This document shows positions 44,584 through 56,893 of a stretch of DNA of 64,000 bases, one piece after another; position 1 is the stretch's first letter; every line of letters starts with the position of its first letter. The notes beneath the pieces are model-generated. The model had not been told where the DNA came from and ran no database searches. It worked only from the letters and a program-made list of their open reading frames with translations. Made by a program: the position numbers and the translations under genes. Origin of the DNA: Melitaea cinxia. Taxonomy: Eukaryota > Arthropoda > Insecta > Lepidoptera > Nymphalidae. The DNA lies in assembly GCF_905220565.1 (NCBI RefSeq), contig NC_059416.1, forward strand, positions 11,904,001 through 11,968,000, read 5' to 3'.

Positions 44584-44754
44584 AAGCATCCTTATTACCA
44601 ACTGCGCCAATATAACTCGGTAATAACTGTAACCAGCAGTCAAGCATTGTGACCAATTAAGTTATCTATAAGTAAAAATTGATAAAGTAAAAGAAACGAA
44701 CGAAATCAAAACGAATGTGTATGTACACATAAATGATCCAAGATACATACGATG

Positions 44755-45085
44755 ATCACGATGATCACGATTAAGCCTTTCATATAACACTGCTGGCCAT
44801 AGCCCTAGAAGGATTGGAGCTCAATTTACTGCACCATTGCAGGTTGGCGGACATATTTCCTGCTATAAGTAACGATCGCTATCAGATCGTTCTTTCAGCG
44901 ATAAGACCGCCTTTGTACATCTATCAATTCATCTTTATTTTTGTTGTTTCTTTTAATGTACAATAAAGAGTATTATTATTATAATTCTTATTTATAGTAA
45001 CAACCGGAACCGACAGCAAATGTGCCCTCTGGGGCACGGTGGGTAGACTCTAAAGGGCAAACACAGACACAGTAGTATTTGTACA
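44755..45085 (-). repeat. SINE B split by an (ATT)n-tailed insertion
   Basis: The 3' half (44,768-44,889) and the 5' half (44,998-45,080: 'agtaacaaccggaaccgaca', 'ctctggggcacggtgggtag') of family B are separated by the unit 44,893-44,990 ('agcgataagaccgcctttgt', 'gtacaataaagagtatta', (att)n). That unit equals the LINE 3' end at 12,885-13,042. Confidence 0.7.
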
Positions 45086-45093
45086 AATACCAT

Positions 45094-45300
45094 GACTAGC
45101 CCGTTGGCGCAGTTTGTAGTGGCCCTGCTTTCTGTTCCACGGGTCACAGGTTCGGTTCCCGTTGGAGTCTGGGTGTATTCATATATTTATATATGTATTA
45201 CTTCTATGACTATTTAAAAAAACTTTGCTATAACATTCGTCTCTTATGCTTAACATGGGACAGACGGCGGTGTCTTTATGTTATAATATATTTATATTTA
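45094..45300 (+). repeat. SINE C copy
   Basis: Head 'gactagcccgttggcgcagt', box B 'ggttcggttcccgttggagt' (one change from consensus), body 'attcgtctcttatgcttaac', 'acagacggcggtgtc'. Confidence 0.8.
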
Positions 45301-46135
45301 TATTTATCATCTCTAGTGGGATATCCATCTCTAGTGGGAATCAAAATACAAACTGACAGTGACACCTGAGTGGTTGTTAATACAATACCCCCACATTCAC
45401 ATACACACAAACATTACATCACACATCTTAGTATATAAACTTAAATAAGCACTGTCTACGCGTACAGTATAATAAAATGCTTTTACTGCATTCTGAAATC
45501 ACTATCGCGTAATGTAAAAGCCTACATTTTACAGACGCCATTGTCAGGCCGGCTGCATTAGACAGTTCGAAATGAAAATACTGGAATCGATACATTTGGG
45601 ATTCCACTTTAGAACAGACATTAGTTTTATTTATTGCTATTTATTGCATGCTTTTATACTAATTCTTAATCCAATGGTTTACATTCGTTAATATTGGGTA
45701 CTATACCATTAAAATATTCTATGTATATACCTTATATTTTCTTTATTTCTTGTCAACCAATAACTTAAAATAAAAATTTAAGATATAATCTTTTGATAGT
45801 GAATTTATCTACATATGCTACTTACGCTATTGAAAGCTATTGATATCTAGACATATATAGTTTCCTAAATAAGATAATCTCTTTATATATTTTTAGTCCC
45901 AAAAAACGAACCTAATTTGAAGGCCTAATATGTAATATTCTTGGTACCATTGTTTTATTTACTTCATTTATAGATCGGAGTTTAAATTATGAGATATTTT
46001 AAGAGAAATATAGGTTATGGAATTTGGGTTTATACGTTGAAGCAATAGTGCAATAAGCAGCGGTGGGTTGCATTTGAAAGGTCGTTAAGATTTGAAGTGA
46101 GATTTAGGATAGAGAAAGGGAAATATCCCTTTTCT
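45301..46135. other. AT-rich interval
   Basis: A short tandem pair 'atctctagtgggata' / 'atctctagtgggaat' at about 45,309-45,342. Nothing else recognised. Confidence 0.45.
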
Positions 46136-46192
46136 TATTATTAATAAATATTTATTAATTATTAATAAATATTTATTAATTATTAATAAATA
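46136..46192. repeat. Tandem palindromic AT repeat
   Basis: About two and a half units of 'attattaataaatatttatt' plus 'aa', each unit itself an inverted repeat. It sits at the 5' edge of a truncated SINE B. Confidence 0.85.
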
Positions 46193-46194
46193 TA

Positions 46195-46336
46195 CCTGAG
46201 AGCGATCGTTATTCATAGTAGAGAATATATCCGCCAACCTACATTGGAGCAGCGTGGTGGATTAAGCTCTGATCCTTCTCCTACATGGGGAAAGAGGCCT
46301 GTGCCCAACAGTGCGATATTACAGGCTGAAGCGAAT
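46195..46336 (+). repeat. SINE B 3' half
   Basis: 'agcgatcgttattcatagta', 'gcagcgtggtggattaagct', 'ctcctacatggggaaagagg', 'gatattacaggctgaagcga'. 5'-truncated, no tRNA head. Confidence 0.85.
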
Positions 46337-48712
46337 AAATAATAATATTTTTATTGTCGTAATAGATATACTATTGTAAACACTACCAGTTTATAACTAT
46401 AAATTATTATCCATTACGATTTGATAGGAAATTTACTCGAAAAAATTTAAACGCAAACCAGCAATCAGAGATTTGTAGCGTGTATTTTAAAAGCAATTTT
46501 GAATATTTTATCATATATAACGACATGCAAAATACGCGATACGTGAGCGTGTAAAAACTGATAAGACTTAATCGTTTCAAATTACGGTATCTATCACCAC
46601 ATACGTGTTGATGGGGTTAAAAAAGCATATGAATAAATGATTGGCCTCGCCGATTGCTCTAAATCGCACCATGGATTAATCAAACAAAAACATTAATAGA
46701 CACAAAAGGGCTAACTAGTCTAAGAAAAAGATTAATGCCATATCAAATGGTAAATAAATGAATCCGATAACGCCATATTAAAACCCTATTGGGTTCCGAT
46801 AGATGGCGTTACAAGAAACGTAACGAGGTCATTCGTTCAGTAGATTTTACTCCTCATATTTTTTTTGTTACCGGGGGCCTTATATGAAAATCGATTATTA
46901 AGGAGTTAACTCCAGAAATTTACTCACCGACGGAAAACAAAAGGATATCTTTTATTAGTACTAGTAATAAATATACTATAGGTAGTACATATTAATAATT
47001 TCATAAACATTTTTATAAAGCATGAATAAAATAAATAAAAATGTTCAAATAATGAGAAGGAATATTCTTTTCGTTTCTTAAATACGAATATGGAACCTTA
47101 AAACTTCCCTCGAGCAGTTTTCTGATACCTTCTTACAAATTACATTTTGCATTTTCAAACGAAAGAAATTTCTCGTAATCGAAATTTAATTTAATTTATA
47201 AATATTACGTACTGAAATTTCGTACCAACGTGATTTATCGCTGATTTAGTGATAAAAAATTTGCACAATTGGCACTATTGTGATAAAATTTGACAGTAGA
47301 ACTGTCAAACTTAATGTCAGTTCTTTTGAACACCTCCAAATTTATTTATCCGTAATACGGATATTTCCAGAAATGCCATGTCCAAATATACGAATATAAA
47401 ATAGACACTGATTGTTAATATATAAACTATATATTTTGGGTTATGATATAAATCTTCTTAAGAAATCGATAACTCCATCTCAGACCTCGGAAAAGAATTG
47501 TAATTTAGCGAGCACATGATTTGTACAATACTTATGTGTGACAACTTATATGGTATTGTATTATTGTTATATTTTGGTCTTGCTTATCTGAAGTATTTGT
47601 TATGTTCAAATGTAATGATGAACTAAGTATACACTACCTAACACCTACCGTTCGGTCTTGAAAATTTTATTATGGTTGTAATCTCGACCTCACTAAGTAA
47701 TCTTTTTCATGTCATCTTTATTTTATGTGATATTCGTGTAATCATCCATGTTTTTTGTCACTATTGAAGGCCTCATTATCAATTTCAGATTTAAATTTTA
47801 TTACTACGATTATCGATACATTTTAACGCAATCACTAATATTATGAAACCATAAATTTCATTTGAAGACGCTAAACTAGAGTTTACGTGATAAATGTCTA
47901 ACAATGCTTACCTTGAAGCATCGTTTTTTTTTCTAGAATATAATACGTAGGTCTAAATTTTTACCCTATGGCTCAACAGCTTACCAGAAACTTGAATGGG
48001 AGATCTTAAATCTTTTTACATCGACATTATCACTATTAGTAGTATTATATGTTGTATAAGTGGGTGAATTGTCCGTCAACCGGTTTATTTAAAAAAAAAT
48101 TAATAAACAAAAAACTCTGAAAAATAACGACTAATATTAATCTTTTGTAAGAAAGAATCCATTATACACTAAATTAACAATTCTTAGTCCCTATAATATC
48201 TCAAACAGAGTACTGATTAAGAAACAGAGCGCGTAAAATAACAATTTACGCACGTAAAAAAGCGTCCAACATTTTGTAATTTTCGACCTTTTTCAAGATG
48301 GCCGTTCTAGTTGTTAAGATGGTGCGTTAATTCTCTCGGTTACTTCAAATTAGGGCTGGGTAAATGTTATTGTTTACTGTTCGTCGGTTGTAACGATGAG
48401 ATAATTTCGTTAAACTATTATGCTTACGATAACTATGAGCATTTATGGTGTCAATATAAAGTTCATTTAGGCTCTAAATGGTTACATCAAATGTGATTAT
48501 ATTTTGTGATAGCATAAATGGGAATTCTTCTTATAATGTTCTATACGAAGATCGCCCCTAATAGTTAAGTCACTTTGGAGATGATTGTTACAAGGATTTA
48601 CATCCAGTTTATGATTTGTTTTTTTCGTAAGAATTAAGCAATTATCAATTAAAAATTCCATCTTCACACTTTTGTTAAATAGCGGGAAAGTACTTTTTAT
48701 ACAAGAAAATAT
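46337..48712. other. Long AT-rich interval, probable intron
   Basis: No repeat or coding exon recognised over about 2.4 kb. It lies directly downstream (minus strand) of the Ly6 exon's GTAAGT donor, so at least its right part is probably intron of that gene. I looked for the missing second half of the Ly6 domain on the minus strand and did not find a convincing exon. Confidence 0.5.
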
Positions 48713-48718
48713 ACTTAC
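48713..48718 (-). promoter_or_regulatory. Splice donor of Ly6 exon
   Basis: Minus-strand GTAAGT directly after the codon for Ile60, interrupting the domain after the third Cys cluster. It matches the insect donor consensus. Confidence 0.8.
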
Positions 48719-48901
48719 GATACAATATTTCGAATCAGGAGGACACTGGTTCAGTCGAGCTGCACTTCTATTATTGCAAGGGGTGATGGAACCAACTCCA
48801 TCACTGTATTGGCCACATTGCCAGCATTTAATACCAGCGGCTACAGCCACCAGAGCTAGCAGAATGCCAACAGTTATCAATCGCGATGTACTGGACATTT
48901 T
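48719..48901 (-). CDS. Ly6/uPAR three-finger protein, first coding exon
   Basis: Sixty codons from the ATG at 48,898 down to 48,719. Residues 1-22 form a signal peptide with a hydrophobic core (ITVGILLALVAVAAG). The mature chain then opens IKCWQCGQYSDGVGSI, with Cys pairs spaced as in the first finger of Ly6/uPAR proteins, then TPCNN and QCPPDSKYC. On the minus strand a splice acceptor (poly-T, CCAG) lies three bases before the ATG, and a consensus donor GTAAGT (48,713-48,718) follows the last codon in phase 0. So a 5' UTR intron lies upstream and at least one more exon should encode the other Cys residues and, as usual in insect members (quiver/crok type), a GPI-anchor signal. The downstream exon is not visible in this window. 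Read-through beyond the donor to 48,497 is intron. Confidence 0.82.
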
Positions 48902-49248
48902 CTGGAAAAAAAAATATACTTTTATTAGCACAGCGCATTTTCACGACATTTAAGAATCAATGAATGTATAGAAGTGTATTCTCTTTCATAATTGGCAAAG
49001 AATTGGCAAATAATGAAACAAACGAGAATCTTTTTATAGGTTAGGTCATACACTGTTAAAATATCATTAATATAGCCAAGAATCTCAATAAAATGAATTC
49101 TTGCTCTGTAGAGACGGGATATATGGCAAAGTTACACGCCTCTGGAAAAATACTGAGAAGTACATTTACCAATCTGCTGTACCATATAGTTTTCTCAGTC
49201 AAGCAATTTTTTAATTTCTTACTAGAGATGTGGGTTGGAGATTCAAGC

Positions 49249-49284
49249 ATTAGACTAATAAATACATGCGCATATTAGTCTAAT
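49249..49284. repeat. Inverted repeat, 12-bp arms
   Basis: attagactaata (49,249-49,260) and tattagtctaat (49,273-49,284) are exact complements around a 12-bp spacer. It lies just before a truncated SINE B, with no obvious relation to it. Confidence 0.8.
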
Positions 49285-49289
49285 AATAA

Positions 49290-49450
49290 TGCGCTTCAGC
49301 CTGTAGTATCCCACTACTGGTCATAGGCCTCTTTCCCCATGTAGGGGAAGGATCAGAGCTTAATCCACCACGCTGCTCCAATGCGGGTTGGCGGATATAT
49401 TCCCTATCATGAGTAACGATCGCTATCAGGTGTCATGATAACAACTGGGA
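49290..49450 (-). repeat. SINE B 3' half
   Basis: 'gcgcttcagcctgtagtatc', 'cccatgtaggggaaggatca', 'gcggatatattccctatcat', 'gtcatgataacaactgggac'. The tRNA head is missing. Confidence 0.85.
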
Positions 49451-50110
49451 CTCAACAAACTCCTTAATTTAGAATTGTCATATAAATTCATATTATATAT
49501 TTCAATCACACTGGTAAATTCCAAGAAGAGTTTCTACACTATCAAAGTTTTAAATGCCTCCGTAACCCTCAGGGACTGGTCCTAAAGTATAAACCCTACT
49601 GCGCAGGTCATAAGAACTTAAATTTAGAGCTATTTGGTCCCAAAAGTACAAGTTGTCTAAATTCCAATGGCGGAACATTGAGAGCAATAGAATACAGACG
49701 GAACTATTTCTATCGTAAGCCCTTTTACGCTACATAAGTAAATACAAGATCCTTGCCATTTTGTCTAAGGGCTGGTTTCAATAATGTTTTTGTTATAAAA
49801 GACTAGAGTTCGAATTTTAGATCTAAGCTCTAAACTAATTTAGTCAGATATCTATGTATAAAAAAAATCAGGGACAGAGAAATTATCTAAATTGGCTTAA
49901 ATACTATTTAGATATTTCTTATATAAGGTGTTAGACACCAAACTGCGTTTCTTTAAATGGGAGGTTCCGTGGGTGTAAAAACTGTAAAACATGACGTTTC
50001 ACGTGGAAAAAAAACTCCTAGCCCATTTTGAAATTTGACTTAGTTTAATATTGCTAATTTGACAGACTTTCCGCATGTAACCTTTTGTGAACGCGTAAGC
50101 ACAGCTTTAG
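49451..50110. other. Interval without recognised feature
   Basis: No gene or repeat recognised. Confidence 0.45.
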
Positions 50111-50480
50111 TCTGTATATTATATATAATGAATCCCAATTTTCCTTGGTCACGCCATCACGCATGAACGGCTTAACCGATTTTGCTAATTCTTTTTTGCT
50201 GTGCTTATTATTGTCAGAAAAAGGTTCCTATGAAAGAAAATATTAATAAAATTTTGCGGAAAATTAGAAAATTTAAGAATAATTAACCGCCATATTTTAT
50301 TTCTAACCTAACCTTAGTGTTATGGACAAAATAAACTTTTTTAATCTAACCTTATGACGTTTTACATAGAATTGATAGAAGATTGGTTATAACACTTTTT
50401 ATATATTTTTTATTTATTAATTATACCAATTTTAAATTATATATTCATAGTCACAGGACAACGTATATCGGGTCAGCTAG
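50111..50480 (+). mobile_element. Non-autonomous Helitron
   Basis: Starts TC 'tctgtatattatatataatg', contains 'cgccatcacgcatgaacggc' and ends 'atatcgggtcagctag' before T. 370 bp. The 5' flanking base is G, not the expected A, so the left end is less certain. Confidence 0.7.
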
Positions 50481-50721
50481 TTTACAATAATAACACTACG
50501 AGAAAACGAATTCGTTACCGTATGTGCGGTTCTTTCGTCATTTCCATATGCCTTCTTGAGGTTCAGAGTAGATCGTATACTAAAACGAAGTCAAATTTTT
50601 TAAATGTGTTAGGATTTTTTTTTCACGTGGAACTTGTATCTGTAACGTGACCTTTAAATTATACCATCGGTTAGTTAAATTGTATCGCTAGGTTTTAGGA
50701 TTTTAATAATACACAATATTA

Positions 50722-50936
50722 CTAATGTTATATATAAAATTCTCGTGTCACAATGCTAGTTAACATACTCCTCCGAAACGGCTGGATCAATTTTTATGAA
50801 ATTTTGTGTGCATATCGGGTAGGTCTGATAATCGGCCAACATCTATTTTTTATACCCCTAAATTATAAGAGAGGGAGGGGGGGATTAAAGAGGTTAGTAA
50901 CATATATAGCAAAACAACGTTTGCGCGGTCAGCTAG
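50722..50936 (+). mobile_element. Non-autonomous Helitron, family K
   Basis: 'aaaattctcgtgtcacaatg', 'ctcctccgaaacggctggat', 'attttgtgtgcatatcgggt', end 'cgcggtcagctag' before T at 50,937. Diverged 5' end. A 66-codon frame across it is not a gene. Confidence 0.8.
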
Positions 50937-51461
50937 TAATAGATAACATTTGAATTTATTTTAAAAACTGCTAACAAAAAATAATAAATAATTTCTTCGA
51001 TTTTTCTGCTATTCCAGATATTTTTCTGATTTAAATTTATGAAAGATAACGAAAAATAGTGGCAGTACTTAATTTCGTGTTATCAGGAAAGAAAAATAAT
51101 GACATCAATTAAGTCAGGAAATTTTAAGATGGTACAATTTATCAAACGGTACCATATATCCAACCCCCTCCCCTATCCTATATACTTTAGTTTGTCATAT
51201 GTTACAAAAATATAAAGCGCATAATTACTATGTTATTTATTTCTTCATTGTTCTATAAAGATAAACTTCACATCAAGTTGACAGCTATTAGTTAATTAAG
51301 ATACAATTTACAGGCTCGATTCTTGTAAGGGAGTGGACAAGTTGATTGATATATCGTAGATTGACTGATATATGATCCTAAATAACAGTGGAGTAGGAGA
51401 TAGTATATAGTGACAGTATACATAGTATGAAACAGTGAAATAGTGACAATTTTATTGATGA
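50937..51461. other. Interval without recognised feature
   Basis: AT-rich; no gene called. Confidence 0.45.
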
Positions 51462-51632
51462 CTAGCTTTTATCCGCGGCTTCACTCAAATTGTATTTTTT
51501 ATAAATAAAAGGTATCCTATATTATTTCTAAAACCTCCAAAAATACACAAAAAATACAAAATTTCATGACGATCGGTTAAGTAGTTTTCGCGTGAAAGCG
51601 TAACAAACAAACTGATATTCACATTTATAATA
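51462..51632 (-). mobile_element. Helitron-like element
   Basis: CTAG after A at 51,461, followed by 'cttttatccgcggcttcact'. The body 'aaatttcatgacgatcggtt', 'aagtagttttcgcgtgaaag' is typical. A second Helitron begins three to four bases after its far end. Confidence 0.75.
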
Positions 51633-51635
51633 TTA

Positions 51636-51832
51636 CTAGCTGACCCATATAAGTTATTAACCCCCTTAATTCCCCCCCCCCCTATAACTTAGGGGTATGA
51701 AAAATATATGTTGGCCGATTCTCAGACGTACGCAATATGCAGTTATTCACACAAAATTGTATAAAAATCGGTCCAGCCGTTTCGTAGGAGTATAATAGCT
51801 AACAATATGACACGAGAATTTCATATACAATA
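51636..51832 (-). mobile_element. Non-autonomous Helitron, family K
   Basis: CTAG at 51,636 after A, 'ctgacccatataagttatta', a C-run at about 51,674-51,682, 'aaaaatcggtccagccgttt', 'atatgacacgagaatttcat'. Confidence 0.78.
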
Positions 51833-52843
51833 TATATATTTTTTTATATAGCTTCGAAATTTAATATTAAGATCAAATATTGTTGTATTTTATCTCATGT
51901 AAGCAGTGTTTATTGTTTGTTACCAACAAATTTATTTTATTTATTTATATAAATAAACAGTAAGCTATTTATCAAACCATAACCACACAAATTGAAGTCA
52001 ATGTATTTGACCATAATCAATGGTCACTTAGAAAGAATTATTAACGCTTACAAATAGCAATTTATTTTTAGATCACTTTACAAATAAACATCTTTGAGAC
52101 TTGTATTTGTGTGACGAACTTCTTTTCATCAAATATAAAAAAAAAAAAATTAAGTACGATTAAGTAACTTTTTTTTTTATTCATCTACATTTCTTAATGG
52201 AAAAGATCTTATCCTAAATCCTCTTAAACTTTTACATCTTTAAATTTAGAAAAAAAAAAGCGAACATCAAAGATTTAAGAATCGCTGAAAATAAAACGTT
52301 TTAAAGCTTTAAAGCGGGAAATGTTACTAAAGGCATAAATTCTAACTAAAATATTCAGCGCTGACATTAAGAGAAGCCTTCCCCAGGTTCCACGAGGCTC
52401 ATTCGTCAACGTCTCCCGAATAACAGTCGATACGTAAATAATATATTATTTCATGTACCAATTGCGGAGGGAGGCGATTGGTTCGGGTTACTTTCGAGAA
52501 TTTCTTTCCGATTCGAACTGGCTTTAAAGGTGCTATTTTTAAGCTTTTCGTCTTTTGAACTTTACTTAGTTTTTTTATATAAATTTTTACAAAAAAAACC
52601 GACTTTTTAGTTCATGTATTTTTTTTTTATAAAACTCTTAAGCACTTTAGTTATATTCTTTTTCCCCTCATCATTATCATTAATGATTTTCTTTATTCTA
52701 AAAAAATATTATATATAAATATTATATATTTCTTTTTCCCCTCATAACTATCAAACTAAGAGGATTTGTATATCATTTAGAATATTTTAAGCTAAATTTT
52801 TGTAGCGTATGAAAATATATACGTATAAAAAACAATTGGTGGT
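51833..52843. other. AT-rich interval
   Basis: Contains homopolymer A/T runs at about 52,136-52,175 and a solo 'aaaaaaaaccgacttttta' at about 52,593 that resembles one end of element M. No gene called. Confidence 0.45.
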
Positions 52844-53203
52844 GTATTTGGTATATTCGCTTCAACCTGTAATATCCCACTTCTGGGCATAGGCCTCTTT
52901 CCCCATGTAGGAGAAGGATCAGAGCTTAATCCACCAATGCGGGTTGGCGGATATATTCCCTACTATGAGTAACGATCGCTATCAGGTGTACATGATAACA
53001 ACCGGGACCGACGACTTATCGTGCTCTCCAAGGCAGGGTGGGGAGACCCACAAGGACTGCACAAACACCAAGACCACGGCAAGCACCTGTATGGCCTACA
53101 AATGTTTGTCATGTGCGGGGATCGAACCCGCAACCGCCTGCGCAACGGGTACAATCCATGTATGTGACCGCTGCGCCAACGCGGCGTCTGGTATTTGGTA
53201 TAT
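52844..53203 (-). repeat. SINE B, full length, 13-bp TSD
   Basis: Element 52,857-53,190 (334 bp) flanked by gtatttggtatat at 52,844-52,856 and 53,191-53,203. Tail 'cttcaacctgtaatatccca', head 'gtgcggggatcgaacccgca' and 'gcgccaacgcggcgtc'. Best-bounded B copy in the window. Confidence 0.93.
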
Positions 53204-55860
53204 AGATAATTGTAACTTTGCTCTACATATAAAATATGAATTATGACGTCATAATACTTCGAATTTTCTGTTTTCCATTAACATTGGATTTTTTTTTGTT
53301 CAAATCTACGCAAAAAAATCTTTCTCAACGACGCCTATGAGAAAATAACTATTTCTCGAAGATTTTATTGAGAAAACGACATTTAAAAAAACATCGTCGC
53401 GGTGTAACAAACGATCCATGATAAAAAGCTGTAATATTTTTTAATTCAACATTAAAAGAAATATTCTGACAGTGTGTCAGATTATTAATATATTTATTTT
53501 TGACCTACAAATTAATAATAACAAATTATGACTGAAAAAAAATACTTTGTTTTTTAATGACAACCGTATTTTAAAACTGCACCCCACACGCTATCATCTT
53601 TAACTTTTACACATTTTATCCTCCGGCCCATCTTACCTTGTCCCATCACTTCTTTATGAAGGGTAATATCCAAAAGATAATAAATAAAGATCAAAGGTTT
53701 GAGTGAGCCTTAAATATTTTTAATAACAGTCAAGATTTTTTTTTAATTTTCAACATGACGAACACTGAAATTATTATTGAAAATGTTTGATTCCTGGCTA
53801 TTCTTTTCTGTACATCAAAATAACATAAAAACGCGTTTAACATAACAAGAATTATAATATAATTCATACATTTTATTGAAATATTAAGTGTGCCATTAAT
53901 TACATTTGATGACCTTAACCGAACTTAGATAAATTTTGCACTTTTAATAAGACTAAATTTTTCATTTTCGCCATCAATTTCAATACATCTGTCAGATATA
54001 TTTACATTTTTTTACATTTGTAAACTAAATCCAAAAGCGCGATATTATAAGTCGATGTGATGTAACATAATACGTTCATATTTAATTCAAAATACCTAAT
54101 TCATAAACAAACACGTACAGACACACACATCAAATATACTGTCATGCTTATCACACAAATATAAACCTGAAAGCAATTGTCTCAAATTTAACTTTCAATA
54201 AAAATAAACGGTTAAAAAAATCACGATTCACAAAAACTCCTCAACAAACCCCATTTAAGAATCCTTCAATCTACAATAACTCTATCTTTCCAAAAATAAC
54301 TTCGAAAGACAAATAAAGATTTCCTGATAAATATTTTAATACTTTGAAGGGTCCGAACTTTATTCTCAAGCATTTCTTTATTCAAAAGATAAACTCGACT
54401 GACAAGATAGACAGCTTTATAAGGAAGAAAATTCTAAAAGACTTTTATCAGACTTTTGCCATCGGATTTAAAAGAATAAAATATTACTTTAGAAACACAG
54501 TGCACTGTTAAACCGCTAATTGTTTTTGCTTCACTGTTTATCACATCAATTTTATTGTATATTTTTTTCTGTAAATAAATAAATAAATGTTATTATATAT
54601 ATTATATATGTTATTATAAATATTGAAAAGAATTTATATTTAGGTCTCTTGGCGTAAGAAAATTTCAGTAGTTGATAATGATTGTAGTTTTTAGTAGACA
54701 ATTTAATTTTATGTTCACGCCCACGTTTTGAGCCCAATTTCGCTGATTAATTTCTAAATGCACGCTAAAATTGAATATACAAAACTTATTAATTTTTAAG
54801 TGATCTAATATAACTTGGCATATTTATTTTATTGTAAAATATCCACGGAATCGTAGATGCCCGAGCCTTTTTTTTTAAACAAATAGCATTTTATTGCTTA
54901 TCCGCGAACGGTTTTTTATTAAATTTGCACATGATGATCACTTTCAGCAGTCCTCAGACTAGAAAAGCTAGGACATGGTCCGACATTGACGAGTTTTTCT
55001 GTTACTGATTATATCATATATTTTTTATCACCACATTTTTTAATTAATGTCTCATTAACGTCACAATGTCTAAATGGATGAACGCCGGCTGCATGCACGA
55101 AAAAGGATGACTCATTGACCCGTTACGCTCATCTTCCCGTTACGCTCATTGTACGCTTGCGCCGCATCTATCTCTTTTCAACTCGCTTGGCATATGCGTC
55201 CGAGGAGATGTTTTGCTATGACGTTGTCACGTTAAACTATCGCCCGTAAACCAACGTTACAGACAACCAATGTTTTTACAGAAAAAAAAAATAGATTTTA
55301 AAAAAGTTAAACTCAAAAATTTTCACGTGAAGTAACTGTCAAAACTTTCTATAAAAATAAAAATTAGTTTCACGCAAATATAGCAAAAAAAAATAATAAT
55401 AAAGCCCGTTTATGTGTTTTATTCGTTTTAAAGTAAGCAAACACAAATAAACTTAAAATATAAAAATGGTACTGCGCTAGGCGAGCTGTGTATCACGGGT
55501 CACTGGGAAACTAACAAAAGGCGATTTCCATTTTTAAAATACTATAGAAATTTGAAATCCAGCATTTACAATAATATTTCACGCGGAAGAAGATAAAACA
55601 TCCATAGAAGGAACTTAAGAGAACGAACAATAGAGTAATCGCATTTTAAAACTATGTTTATGTTCGTGTTGTTTCGTCTATTCGTAGAGCAAATATTTCA
55701 GTAGTTAAACAACATTTGTATAACAATATATCCGTGTCAATTTATTTTTTAATTTAATTTTTGTTTTGAATAAAGTTCTCTGATACTATAGCTTGACAAA
55801 ACACGATAAACACAATTTAAATGTACATGTTTAAGAACACTTTTTTATGAAATCTAACCG
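53204..55860. other. Long AT-rich interval without recognised feature
   Basis: About 2.6 kb of AT-rich sequence. No domain-bearing frame, tRNA or familiar repeat. A slightly GC-richer patch at about 55,075-55,260 has no assigned function. Confidence 0.5.
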
Positions 55861-55864
55861 TGGT

Positions 55865-55930
55865 GTCTGGCGCGAACTTGGAGAGGCCTGTGTCCAGCAG
55901 TAGACTGCGGCTGGACTGACCGACTGACTA
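55865..55930 (+). repeat. RTE LINE 3' end fragment
   Basis: 'ctggcgcgaacttggagagg', 'cctgtgtccagcagtagact' and 'gcggctggactgaccgactg' match the last codons and (CTGA)n tail of the RTE at 61,831-62,321. An extremely 5'-truncated insertion. Confidence 0.75.
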
Positions 55931-56639
55931 CTTACAAACACACTACTTATAAACACATCACAATGACAACATTAATAAAAATATAAACAAAAAAAGGGGG
56001 GAAATAAAAAAGTGTGTGTATGCAATACACACACGGCAGATGCGAAACTTCCGAAAAGTCTCCGACAGATTTTTTTCACTGAGAATATAAAATACTGTGT
56101 AATGTATTCTATCTCTTTCTCTCCTATACATTTATGTGTTTGTTTCTTTATTGTGACGTATTTTCGTTTCATCAAGTTTCAAATTACAACGATTTTAAAG
56201 CAGTTTCACTCCAAAAACAACAATTCAGGAGATTGAAAAGTTTCTAGTTACAGTTCTGTAGGAATTTTTCGGTCTCGATAATCAAATGCCGATATCGACG
56301 CTGCATTCATACCAATATTTGATTAACCTACATAGGCATTTTTGAAGGATAAAAAACCCGCATCAATTAGGCTTTGCTGAATGCAGAATTTGGACAAGGG
56401 TAAACCAAAAAACGACTAATATTGAAATACTTAGCTTGCTTCTTTTAAATATTTAAAATCAGACTTTCAATGGATACAGTAGATATAATTCAAACAGACA
56501 TACAATTGCTATGAAACGATAATAATAATAAATGTGCACTAGATAATACGAAGTTACCTAGGCCATACAGAAAAGTCATTAGATCAAACAGGCTAGGAAT
56601 AGAAATGAAATGAAAACACACTTATTTAAGACACATATA
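55931..56639. other. Interval without recognised feature
   Basis: A purine-rich stretch near 55,989-56,010. No gene called. Confidence 0.45.
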
Positions 56640-56893
56640 TACTTATATTATAAAGCCGAAGAGTTTGTTTGTTTGTTTGTTGGTATGATTGTTTGCATGA
56701 ACACGCTTATCTCAAGAACTACTGATCTGATTTGAAAAATTCTTTCAGTGTTAGATAGCTAATTTATGGAGGCAGGCTATAGGCTATATATCATTACGTT
56801 TAGACTAATTGGAGCTGAGTACCAATGAAGAATGTGAATAATGTTTCAAAATAACTAGTCAACGCGGACAAAGTCGCGGGCAGGAGCTATTAG
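56640..56893 (+). mobile_element. Helitron-like non-autonomous element
   Basis: 5' part 'tataaagccgaagagtttgt', (gttt)n, 'actactgatctgatttgaaa', and 3' end 'gcggacaaagtcgcgggcag' followed by 'gagctattagt', a damaged CTAGT terminus. No helicase/Rep frame. Confidence 0.75.

Noticed and set aside
48497..48718. Extension of the Ly6 reading frame beyond residue 60
   Set aside because: A consensus GTAAGT donor follows residue 60 and the extension has no Ly6-type Cys spacing; it is intron.
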